Shown: positions 28,976-38,695 of the stretch, in pieces | How the letters are laid out: each line of letters starts with the position of its first letter | Numbering within the stretch: the stretch's first letter is position 1 | Source of the DNA: Carpediemonas membranifera | Taxonomy: Eukaryota; Fornicata | Direction of reading: 5' to 3' | Length of the DNA: 64,000 nt | NCBI GenBank assembly: GCA_019828565.1 | Contig: JAHDYR010000028.1 | Coordinates: 62,001 to 126,000, forward strand | Program-made: the position numbers and the translations under genes | The notes under the pieces: generated by a model | What the model was told of the DNA's origin: nothing | Database searches by the model: none | What the model saw: the letters and a program-made list of their open reading frames with translations, nothing else

Positions 28976-29402
28976 ACTGTGACTGCAACTTCAACCTCGA
29001 AAAGCTAGGCTCAGAGGACGAATCAGACTGGGCTCATTCACTCACAAGTACTTCGACGAGGATTTGAACTCCTTCTTCTTTTCGGCTTGGCTTCTTTCCT
29101 TCTTGTTCCTGCCCTCTGCCTTTTTCGGGCTGGGCGACTCTGCCCAAAACTGCGGGGTTGCCAGAAGAGAATCTGCCTCCAGCATCTTCGCGACCTCGAC
29201 AAGTTGCATGTCTTTTGCATGGTGTGGGCCTTGGGGCAGGTTCCCGTGATCCTTAGGAGGTGCGAGACCGCCTGCTCGTAAACGCATGTTCTTCGGGAAC
29301 CATCGCGACGATGGCCTGGAGCAGCCGGGAAGCGGATCCGGCTGCTTATTCGTGGGTTTGTGTCCACTGGTGCCCCTGGCCAATAGCTCCAATTAAAAGC
29401 TT
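28976..29402. other. Unassigned stretch before the Rab escort gene
   Basis: A 116-codon minus frame (29042-29392) is Lys/Glu/Ser-rich at its end and may be a gag remnant, but has no diagnostic motif. Nothing else supported. Confidence 0.35.
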
Positions 29403-29416
29403 TATACTGCGCAACA
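29403..29416. repeat. Possible LTR end next to the Rab escort gene
   Basis: TATACTGCGCAACA (preceded by TT) also ends the LTR remnant at 51578-51620. It lies 14 bp from the Rab escort stop codon. Too short to be certain. Confidence 0.35.
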
Positions 29417-29430
29417 ACTTTCATTTAGAG

Positions 29431-30947
29431 TCACATGGAGTCGATCTCGCTGCGCCGCTGGATGCCCTGGGACGGCAGCAGCTCGATGTCCAAGCTGGTA
29501 CACATATGGCCCGCCTCATCCAGCACGGCATCGACGTCGAACATGCCCCGGGGGCCGTACGGCGAGATGGCTCCGGCCCCCCCATCTCTGGTGTACTTTG
29601 CGGCGAACGCGAGGCCGGGGATCATTGAGAGAGCAGCGTCACGGCAGTCGGCACAGGCAGCGACGATGTGGTACACAGTAGCGCCCTTGGGGCAGACGTT
29701 GGTGCGGCTATCAAGCTGCAGGCACCAGGCAAGGCCCGCAGGCGTCATCATGGCGTGTACGAGCTTGGCAGCCCCATCAGGGGACTCTGCCATGACGAAC
29801 CCGATCCCGTGGTACGTCTCGTCGTACCGTGCTGTGTCGGCCGAAGTCGTGTCGGCGATTAAGGCGTCCGCAGTGACATGGAAGGAGACGTCGCCCGCGG
29901 AGACCCGGTAGGCATCCCCGTCGGGGTCGAGCTTGCCCTTAAGGACGTACACCCCCCCGCTGATGGCGGCCACCCGACACAGCGCCTGGATCAGCTCGCC
30001 CGACCCGTACAGCGGCACGACGAAGGGGGAAGTCACCCCGCGGCCCCCCTTGGCCAGTGTGTATCGCCCCATGGCCGCGGCGTACCGGGTGAGGGAGGCC
30101 ATGCCCTCGTCCAGCGGTATCGCGGCGGGCATGGCGTCTGTGAGCAGCATCCCGTGGACGATGACGGCGTGGGCCAGCTTTGTGTCGAGCGAGTAGTGGT
30201 CGAAGAGGTCCTGCATCGTCTCCAGTGCGCCAGATCCGATCAGATCAGCCAGCGGGGATTTGATCGTGTCGAGCTCCCCCGCCATGGCTGTCTCCGGCCT
30301 TGGCGCCACGCCGAAGAGCTCAGGCGCGGTTAGACGGATGTGTGTTGAGAAGTCGGACTGGAACTGCTGCAGCCGCTTGATCGCCTGAAGCCGCTGAAGC
30401 ATCGGAACGCTACTGGACCCGAGCGCCGCGGACAGCTGGTTAAACCGCGTGGTCAGGTCCCCGATGCCCTTTATGCCGAGGGGGAGGGCCACGGGGTTGT
30501 GCCCGGTGGTCCAGACGGTCTGGGCATCGGGGAGTGTGAACTCTACGTACCGGTCCAGCGCGCAGCTCACGATGTGCTCTAAGAAGCGGCCACGCGCGTA
30601 GTACACTCGCGGAGATAGATCCAAGCAGTATCTTCTGGCCTTGGTTGGGTTGATGTGCTCATTGTAAGCCTCTTGGTCGTGGACAGTGATGGAGAAGTCA
30701 CGGATCGCTGGGTGGGGCGTGGTCCCATGTTCGGCAAAGGATACGAGTGTTTCTAGGTCTATATTCGCGTCTTGGCCACCGTAATACTCGTTCTGGTCGA
30801 TATGAAGGATTTTCTTGCCTGAAAGAGCTAATGAGCTGCGTGAGAGCGGGATACGCGGACAAACGCTGCTACAATGGATTGCGTGAGATTAGTTCCTACC
30901 AATATAGCATCGAAATGCTCTGGCTCCTTCTTGGATTCTTCATTCAT
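29431..30947 (-). CDS. Rab GDI / Rab escort protein family member
   Basis: Binds Rab GTPases; escort proteins present new Rabs to geranylgeranyltransferase II and GDIs recycle prenylated Rabs. The start MNEESKKEPEHF at 30947 leads into DAILVGTNLTQSIVAAF, the GxGxxG-like FAD-fold entry. After a small intron comes KKILHIDQNEYYGGQ, the family signature, and further on VPLYGSGELIQALCRVAAI with GGVYVL, the second signature. About 490 aa, nearer escort proteins than the ~445 aa of GDI. The intron starts at 30854 (GTATCC). The obvious acceptor at 30819 (CTTTCAG) gives a frame mismatch, whereas ending at 30814 restores frame but drops the Gly-Lys before KKILH. So either unusual splicing or a one-base error is present. 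Confidence 0.88.
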
Positions 30948-31101
30948 TTGATACGGGCTTCGATGACCAAAGCTGACAAATCAACAACTCGGTGACTCCC
31001 CAGAGCCGGCAGAGGAGAGTACACTCGGCAATGTATGCTATTTACACCCCTCGGCGGCGGGGCTTGAAGTCTGTTGTGCTCGCATCCATGAACTTTATGT
31101 T

Positions 31102-32163
31102 TTGTTTTGTCAGAATAAACAGTGCAGCAAAAGAAGCACCGGAACCATGGCGGCGGGTCTTATAAACCCTCCAGATACTTGTCTTCGGCCCCGAACAAGC
31201 CTCGATCCAGGTGCCTCAGCAGCCTCAGGCTCGGACACCGAGCTTGACTCAAACGCCGACGAGCCTATCGAGCAGGCCCCAGCACGCCCGGACGGGTGGG
31301 AAAGTGCAGCGCGCCGATACACAGCCCGAATGGCCGAGCTGAACCGAGTGTCCGAGGCGACCACCGCCCTGACTGAGTGGGGCATCACGACAGACCAAGT
31401 CAGCGGCGGAACCCAGGAGCGGAACGGGAAGATCACAGCGGCGGCAACGACCAACGCTGAAGACACGTGCCAGTCAGGACACACTCCCGTCAGGGTCCAA
31501 GACCCTGCTCGCCCGCCTCAGGGACGTCGGCATCGACACAGACGAGCTCCCATCAGAGGCACGCGCGACCTGTGTCCTCATCTACGCGACGAAGTCGAAG
31601 AGCGCACTCAAGGACAACGATCCAGCAGACATCCGGGAGCTCCTCGCATGACTGGCAGGGGGACGAACGAGAAGCAGCGCATGAACGCTACGAAGCAGAG
31701 CGAATGGGCCTACTTCCTCGTGAAAACGTGGGAGAACAAGGCCGACGACCTCCAGCGCGCAGCCACACGCTACCTGGCCGCAGACAGGCGGACAGCAGTC
31801 CCAACAGCCCCGAGGTCGACGGCAGCACCGCCGAGGCCGACCCAGACAGCCCAACGCAGGCAGACTCAGAGGCCGCTGACAATCGGTCGGGACGCGACAG
31901 GGCCCATCGTCAGGCCTGACCTGGCAGGAATGGTCGGTCGCTCATCAATCCCAGGTGAGGCGCAGGCCCTCTTCGCCAACAGACTCGAGAACCTGTGCAA
32001 AAATGCGGTGAACTCACAGGGAGTTGAGCAGCAGAAGGCCATGAAGCAACTCGCCGAGCTCGCCCTGGCCCTGGTGAAGAAGCGAGGCGGCAGGAAACGA
32101 AGGAAGAGGACCGTCTCCGAGCGGCTCAGGGCGGGACTTGACCCGTCACTGCTTCCAGCATAG
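31102..32163 (+). pseudogene. Unassigned retroelement-like ORF remnant
   Basis: A 353-codon frame. Its middle seems shifted: another frame at ~31480-31650 (SGSKTLLARLRDVGIDTDEL) looks more protein-like, whereas 31650-32163 (EWAYFLVKTWENKADDLQRA; LENLCKNAVNSQGVEQQKAM) is plausible in this frame. The end is basic (KKRGGRKRRKR). It resembles nothing I can name. Position among RT fragments suggests an ORF1 or gag-type protein of a non-LTR element. Confidence 0.4.
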
Positions 32164-33114
32164 AGAAACGCCACGGCCACTGCACAGCGCGATGAGTTCA
32201 GCCGCGCAAGACGCAACCTCGAGACAGGATACCTGCGAATGTCGTTCCAGGTGCCAATGCGGGAAACTTTCTTAAATTTCTAAAAACGGTGCCGAAAACC
32301 GTGCGATCGGCCCAGCGGCTGAGGAGTAATATTTATTGAATTCTTTATTTTTTATTTATATGAAGCCAGATAAACTAACCGAGAGCCGCTTGTGGCGAGT
32401 GCTATCACCGAGAAGATTCTTGTTTATTTTGCCGATCTTGAGTCTGGCAAGAAGGAGCGCCTCCTTGCCCTCCCCCTGTCGATTACCTTACCTTACCGAG
32501 GAAGGAGCGGTCTTTTTCCACGCACCCGGGTCAGAGGCAAGGCGCTGCGCGACCGTGTTCGTCATCTGGTTGACTCGCATCTTCCTCATCCTCTCCGTGG
32601 TCGATGTGGCGCACGATAGGCACGCGCGATACGCGGGGGCAGGAGAAGGGCCTGGAGTTCCACTGGCGTGGCCGCCTGCTCGTCGCCTGCCGCAGCTGGG
32701 CCGGCCTGGACGGGGGCATCAGCGTCCAGTTCGATGCCAGAGTCAGAGTCAAGCTGGGTCATCTGTGGGCTCGCCGGCCTCGGTGGCAGGGCGCTTGGGC
32801 ACAACGCTACCATCTGCCTCGTCGTCTGAGCTCGTCCTGAAGTCGCCCTCCAGCATGAGCGTCTCGTGGACAGCCGCGCGAGTGAGCTCGTTCTGCCGCA
32901 GCTCGCCCTGGTCAGCCTCACCGTGAAGATCCTCCAGCACATGCGCATCGCGCTCGTAAAGGCAGCGGGCGAGGCGGACGTGATCGATAGCACCGTCCAT
33001 AACGCCAGGAAGGAAGAGCACGTCCGCAAGATAGGCCTGTATGTTCAGCATCTGGGGTCGACGGCCCCCACACGCTGTAAGCGCTGCCACACATGAGAAC
33101 ACGGCTGCCGCAGC
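32164..33114. other. Mixed low-confidence stretch
   Basis: AT-rich DNA at 32260-32360 looks like an element terminus (TTATTGAATTCTTTATTTTTT). A minus-strand frame at 32749-33060 (IDHVRLARCLYERDAHVLED) has protein-like composition and an acidic end, but no start or family. TTACCTTACCTTAC at 32483-32496 echoes the CTTAC repeat at the Ty3-1 truncation point (12685-12699). Confidence 0.4.
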
Positions 33115-33567
33115 AAACGCCATCTGGCCTCAAGACATCACCCGTCACAGCACCCCACTCTGCATCAAGTCCGACATTGGCCCAGAGTACACCGGTAAGA
33201 TCGTCCAGACACTCCAAGAGAACGCTGAGATCACTCAGCAGTACACGCTGCCTTATCATCCGCAGTCAAACACCAGACCGCGAATGCTTCCTCGCTTGAG
33301 GAAGCCCAGGACAGGGATCAGGACATCATCCTCGCCGAAAGGCAAGTCGAGAAGTGCCTCCAGGCAGAGATTAACGCACTCAAGGCGAAGAACAAGACGC
33401 TCAAGACCAAACAGGAGGGTCAGCGGCGTAGAGGTAGAGCGGCCAACAGGCGGGGTGGGAAGCGGCGCTACCGACGGCACCTCGGATTACTGGAATCCCA
33501 GGAAGGGGGTGAGGCAGAGGAGCCAGACTCGGACGCGCCCGTTGAGGAAGCCCGTCCCGCCAACTAG
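33115..33567 (+). pseudogene. Ty3 integrase fragment joined to a coiled-coil/basic segment
   Basis: 33115-33270 encodes CIKSDIGPEYTGKI and TLPYHPQSN, the second Asp and the region before the catalytic Glu of a Ty3 integrase. In another frame 33286-33567 encodes a helix-rich stretch (AERQVEKCLQAEINALKAK) followed by a basic run and an acidic end with a stop at 33565-33567; this part resembles a gag or coat region, family unknown. Confidence 0.6.
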
Positions 33568-33689
33568 GAGCTCGACTTCACAAAAGTGCAGACCCGAGTG
33601 ACGGACCAAATCCTCACGGCATCCACACTCCACTTCTGCCTGAGGACGAGGACCCCACGCAACCCGACGTCGCATGAGCACGAGATCAT

Positions 33690-34150
33690 CCGGAACACGC
33701 ACGGCGTCGCTGGCAATAGGTGGCTTCACCACGCCCCCGAGACACACAATTCTCTAATAAGGAGTACCGTGAAGCGATCTGCGCCCGCTATGCACTAGGC
33801 AACACCCCCGCCGGCACAGCGTGCACCAGGTGCGGCCGCGACTGCTCTAACGAACCGAATCACGGCGTAACGTGCCCCCACCTGGGCGGTTTCAAGTCAC
33901 GCTGCCATGACAGAATCCGTGACATCCTGTCTGAGGCCCTGCGGGCCTCTTCGCGTTTTGACGCGGTCTTCGTGGAGAACCAGGACACCGATGACCCCAC
34001 GGCCGACAATTTCCACGACGTCCAGGTCCAAGAAGGCGCCACCCGCACCGCCATCGACACCCGGCTGGTCGAGAAGGCCAGCCAACACAGGGCCTCTACG
34101 CTCAAGCCACTGATATTCTTTGTCTCATCGTCCGGTTCTCCACGGTGACG
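33690..34150 (+). pseudogene. LINE-3-family C-terminal fragment with nuclease-like tail
   Basis: DNA and protein closely match the LINE-3 end (NEYREAVCARYALGN against KEYREAICARYALGN; CTRCGRDC...NHGVTCPHLGGFKSRCHD). It continues further than LINE-3: RIRDILSEALRASSRFDAVF, VENQDTDDP and AIDTRLVEKA. These resemble the acidic/Lys positions of restriction-like endonucleases found after the CCHC motif in R2-type elements, though motif spacing cannot be proven here. Confidence 0.75.
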
Positions 34151-34522
34151 CCGAGGACAGTTGTTACCACATATGTCCGCCGGTCGGCCAGACGCACAGG
34201 AGACATATCTTTACGTATTCGACGATGGAATTGCAAAGGTCGGCAGGACTAGGCGATGACGTTGATTCGGTCATAACATCGCATTCTACTCAAGAAATAA
34301 CCCCCTTCCCCAGCTTGGGAGTGTTGCGACGATCTAACTAATGATTCCCCGTCGTCATCCTCATCTTCGTCGGACTCGGACGGGGAGTCTCTGGCCGAAC
34401 GTAATGGCCGCCTCCGTAGGGCCTGGCTCTTTCTGTGAGGGTCGTGCAGTTTACAGCGCGTCACCGGGCAGCTGACTCGGCGGAGTCATTTCCTACAGCG
34501 CCAGCGAAAATACTCCAATTCT

Positions 34523-35540
34523 ATGGCTTCAGGTTCGAATCTGTTGCTCATTAGCAGTGAGAGCGCGGAGAGCACCCAGGGCGACATCTTATTGATGTCC
34601 GACACCGCACTTGCAATCCTCGCGCAGACAGCAGACAAAGCGTGTGGTCTCTCTGGGTGGACGAACGCCCACTATCGCCAGCTGTCCGGCATCGATAAGG
34701 TGCGCATGAGAGACGGGAGGATGATCACCGTCGCCGGGGACGAGATCGGCGAATACCTGGCGTGGGCAATCAACGGAATCTGCGCTGGTGAGGATTGGCC
34801 CAGCGTCTTTGGCCACGGCTACCTATGCCTCCAAAGCCGGGCACGACCAAGCTCCGTCCCATAGGCATCAACGAGCCCTTGTACTTGATGGCAGGGGGCC
34901 GTCTGGCCAGAGCTGCACTCGAATGTCTTGAGGAATGGCTGCCGTGACAGTTTGGCCTTGAAGGAAGGTGCGACGTCGAGCGCCTGGCCAATCGGGTGAG
35001 AGCCGCGTATGACGAGGGCAGGTACATCGTCCTGGCGGACTACACCAACGCGTTCAACACTGCCGACAGAGCAGTGATGGAAGCAATGGTGGAGCACGCC
35101 CCCATGCTTGGCCCGTACTTCCGACAATTCTATAGGTCGCCCCGGCTCTCCTATGAGGCGGAGCGAGGCTCTGCTGAGTTTGTGGAGGCCGAGTGTGGCA
35201 CCATTCAGGGGGACAGCCTGGGGCCGCTGTTGTCTTCTCTCGTCATGCGGTGCCGTCACACCTCGTTTCAGCCTGCACCCGCACCCAGAGAAGACGATCA
35301 TCCTCTACCGAGACGGAGAGGACGGGTGCAAGGAGCGCACCACGTACATGGGCGTCCCCACAGGGCCCCCAGCCAACATCAAGGAGAGGACACGGGCAGC
35401 CATCGTGGCCCTCGAGCTCGAAAGGCTTGCCGCCCTCAGATTAGGCGACGACGCACCAGTGCATGACAGGATCTACCTGAAGCCCCAAGATAGCGGGTTC
35501 AGGGACCCTATGGACCATTGGCATGCTGCAGACACGACTT
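34523..35540 (+). pseudogene. Decayed non-LTR RT with catalytic loop deleted
   Basis: Pieces in three frames: CGLSGWTNAHYRQLSG (pre-RT), TKLRPIGINEPLYLMAGG, YIVLADYTNAFNTADRAVM (block A) and ECGTIQGDSLGPLLSSLV (block B). The next recognisable piece, HPEKTIILY, is what normally follows the YxDD motif, so the catalytic YxDD segment itself is missing. Different family from LINE-1 and LINE-3. Confidence 0.75.
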
Positions 35541-35589
35541 AGCAGCACTGGGAGTGGTGCCTGCCATCGACGACGCCGCGGTGGGGTCT

Positions 35590-36308
35590 CGAACTGGGAA
35601 CTATGAAGTTCAGCGTGACCCATGTGGCAGGGGAAGCCAACGGAATCGCAGACGGGCTGTCCAGGATGTCCCAGTCGGACGTCGAGCAACTCACAGGCCC
35701 GCAACAAGACGAGATTATCGCGTTATTGTGCGTACCAGATGAAGCAAGCGACGAGACAGAGGAGGGTAATGAGGAGGATGGTGAGACAGAGGAGGGTGAC
35801 ACAGCCAACCAACAGGAAACGGAGGGCAGCACGAGCGGAGAACCGGAACCCCGCCTCTTGTTCAGAGTCGAGCCCAGAGAAGGGAGGACGGAAAAGGGAC
35901 CGGCCATCCCAGAGTCACAGAAGACGCTGCGGTTCAAGGTGGTACACGGACTCGGGCTCGGGCACCAAGGGGCGGCAGAGACCGTTTTTTTGGAAGCTTC
36001 AGGAGCGCGGTCTGTCCTGGGACACAGTGGAGGCCGACGTCAGCAGGATGGTCAAGGAGTGCACGATTTGTCAGAAGGGACGGCAACGACACACACCCGA
36101 CAGCTACCAGGAGCAAGTGAGACTCCCTGCGGCACCATTCAGTCGCGTGTACGCCGACACGATTGTCATGGCGGAGCCTGACCGGGGATTCAAGAACATC
36201 CTCGTCCTGGTCGAAGAGACCACAAGGTGGACGACGTTGTGCCCGCTACGCACGGTCTCGTCAGCAGACACGATCCAGGCGATCAGGGAGAGCCATTCCG
36301 TCTCCTGA
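35590..36308 (+). pseudogene. Ty3-4-family RNase H-integrase fragment
   Basis: Two frames. KFSVTHVAGEANGIADGLSRM, AIPESQKTLRFKVVHGLGLG, LSWDTVEADVSRMVKECTIC and FSRVYADTIVMAEPDRGFKN match the Ty3-4 protein (KFSITHVPGKSNTVADGLSR; FSRVFADTINMAEADQGYRY). Includes the integrase zinc site and first Asp. It stops before the second Asp. Opposite orientation to Ty3-4. Confidence 0.85.
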
Positions 36309-37357
36309 GCGAGGCCCACACCGCGCTGTCCTGGGCGATTCTCCTCGAGGATCATCTGGTCCCGGCTGCAGTCACTGCCGAAGCGCGCTGGCACACATAT
36401 TCCACCGCATGGGCCGACGAACTCAGAGCGCTGTCTCTCAAGACTCCCACCCTAACCGGCTTCGTCAAGTGTACGGCCATCCTGGCAGCGAAGCTGGGTC
36501 AACACGCGCTCGTGCGCAACGACCCGCCGTCCCCGAGGGTCCTCCAGCGTTGGATCCTCCGTGCAGTGAAGAAGAGCTCCCTGCCCGAAGACGTTGCGGA
36601 GTCCCTCTCTGACATCCTACGGGAGGTACCCACGAGGCTACTGCCCGCGACTGGGTCTTCACGTCCCGTATGTTCGCCCCTGAGGCCTCGGACAACGAGG
36701 CAGAGTCCGACTCTGGCGACGACTGGAAAAGCGCTGTTCGGTCGGCGTTCCGGTCGGTCTTCACCCGGCTCGCCGGCGGTCGCGCCTCACCGCCGGCGAG
36801 CGAAAGGTCAACGCTAGGCCCGCGCCCAGCCCGTCAATCAACCTCGCGCAGGTCTGCTATCAGGTCTTGAACCCACGACCGATCGGATGTCAAGAAGATT
36901 CGACCGCCCACAACGAAAAGTGCACCAATGAGGCGCACCAGAAGAATTTGTGCCATGACTGCGAGGGGCAGCAGCGACGAAAACGGCGCCACCCGCGCGG
37001 TGCAGCAACTAGCCACAGCCGACATCATCAAGTGGGCCCCGCAGAGCGAGACGAACATGCAGCACACCACGGTCGAACTGCGCAAGACCGCCTCGGAAGC
37101 CCTTACAGCCCACCGGACAACGTGCAACATGCCCCAGGTCGACTCAGCGGAGCTGGAAAGGGAGACCGAAGCAATCAAGAACCCCGGCCAAGCCAGGCTC
37201 GTAATCGCCGGCCTGAGAATGGCCGGCCTTATCGAGGACACCGTCGTCCACATCCTCGTCGAAGGCAGGTAAGCGTGGCAAGCGCTCCGCCCAGGCACGC
37301 TAAAGGCCGATATGACAAGCCGACGCAACGTCGACCCAGGTCAGCTACCGGGTCACC
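36309..37357 (+). other. Probable ORF1-like remnants of a non-LTR element
   Basis: Several plus-strand frames of 100-200 codons. The one at 36928-37272 (TASEALTAHRTTCNMPQVDS; ARLVIAGLRMAGLIEDTVVH) and the one at 36300-36600 (VLQRWILRAVKKSSLPEDVA) have balanced composition, but none has a diagnostic motif. They precede, in the same orientation, the RT at 37358-38684 and may belong to the same element. Confidence 0.4.
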
Positions 37358-38684
37358 TTGTCTTTGACCCGGAGTCTGAGCACAGGTCGGCTTACTGGTC
37401 GTGTTGCACCGGCCGCACGGTCCCGTGCTGAAGCTGACTCTGCCCCTTGTGACGAGCCCCCCTCTGACCTTGAATATGAGCTGGAGTACGCCACAGACGA
37501 CACGACCGCCCGGACCGCACCGGCGACCCCACCAGACGCCCGGGCCCTCATCCGAAAGCACCTGCCAGGCATACCAGGCATGTTCATACCCGCGCTGGTA
37601 TCTGGTAGCAACGTGGCTTGGGCCGAGCTCGCCTCCAACAGGACGCAGGCAAGTGTGCCCAGCCTTAAGGTGCAAGGAACTACCCAGCGCAGCAAGACCC
37701 TCGAACAGAGCACGTCAAGGCAGTCCTCCGACGTGCAGGGGCTGGCAAGCAGAGGAACAGCAGGATCAACGCTCCGATCCGCGAGATCCAGGCTGGCAGG
37801 TCCATAAGGCTCCAGGACTACACCCCTGTCTCGCACACCAGCTCCAGAGATCTGTGCACCTCTGCGACGAAGCATACAGGGTTGGGAAGGGCTATCGAGC
37901 CACCCAGCCCGTCTAGCCTCTGCCCAGCGACGACACTATCGCACAGCGGTTCACTGAACTCCACCCAGAGGTGGTCCACCCCTGCCCGGAGGTGTCCAAC
38001 CTCGGCCCCGCTGATGGAGTGACCCTGGTAGAATCCCTGGAAGTCACAGCCCAAGCCATCCACGACGCCATCATGCGGGCGAACGGGATTTCCAGGGAAT
38101 CGTCACCCGGCCTGCCAGGTCTCGACTACGCCCTGCTCCAGCAAATGGTGAGGCAGTCGAAGCGCCGCCTATCCAAGGCCCTTGTGCCGCTGGTCTCTGA
38201 TATCCTCAGCGGCCGGAGTTTCCTCTCCTTCCTGTCTGAGTGCGTTCTAGTCCCACTCGACAAGCCACCGATAGGGGAGGGATGTGCGCCTGGCGTTCGC
38301 CCAATCGCCATTGGCGAGACTATTCGCCGCATTGTGGGTGCTGTGGCAGCCAAGCAAGTACGGAGCCACATCAGCGAGGCCCTGCCAAACCAGTATGGTC
38401 TGGGCGAGAGGGCTGGATGCGAGCGCATCAAAGAGTGGGCCCGCCAGTACTACGAAGGGGGCGCCTACCTGGTGACATTCGATTTCGCAAACGCTTTCAA
38501 CACCGTCTCACGCCCACTGGTACGCAAAGCAGTCGAACGCATCTGTCCTGCCCTCAGGTACTTCATGTACAGTCGCCGGGCCCACCTTTCCCCGACAGGC
38601 GGCCTCAACCACATCCAGTCAGTTGGGCACAGCATTTATAAGACTGTCACAGTCATCCAAGGGCCCCCATGTCTATACTGTTAA
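37358..38684 (+). pseudogene. 5' part of a non-LTR RT, truncated before the catalytic loop
   Basis: After an N-terminal region (37358-37807) and a frame change, 37971-38684 encodes SSPGLPGLDYALLQQMVRQS, SECVLVPLDKPPIGEGCAPG, VRPIAIGETIRRIVGAVAAK, PNQYGLGERAGCERI and YLVTFDFANAFNTVSRPLV (block A). It stops before block B and YxDD, 11 bp short of the GT8-like gene's stop codon. Related in style to the RT at 34523-35540. Confidence 0.8.
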
Positions 38685-38695
38685 CCCCACATCAT

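Noticed and set aside
34525-34560. Possible tRNA T-loop (GGTTCGAATC)
   Set aside because: The flanking bases do not form a 5-bp T stem and no acceptor, D or anticodon arms are found; it lies in a decaying RT region.
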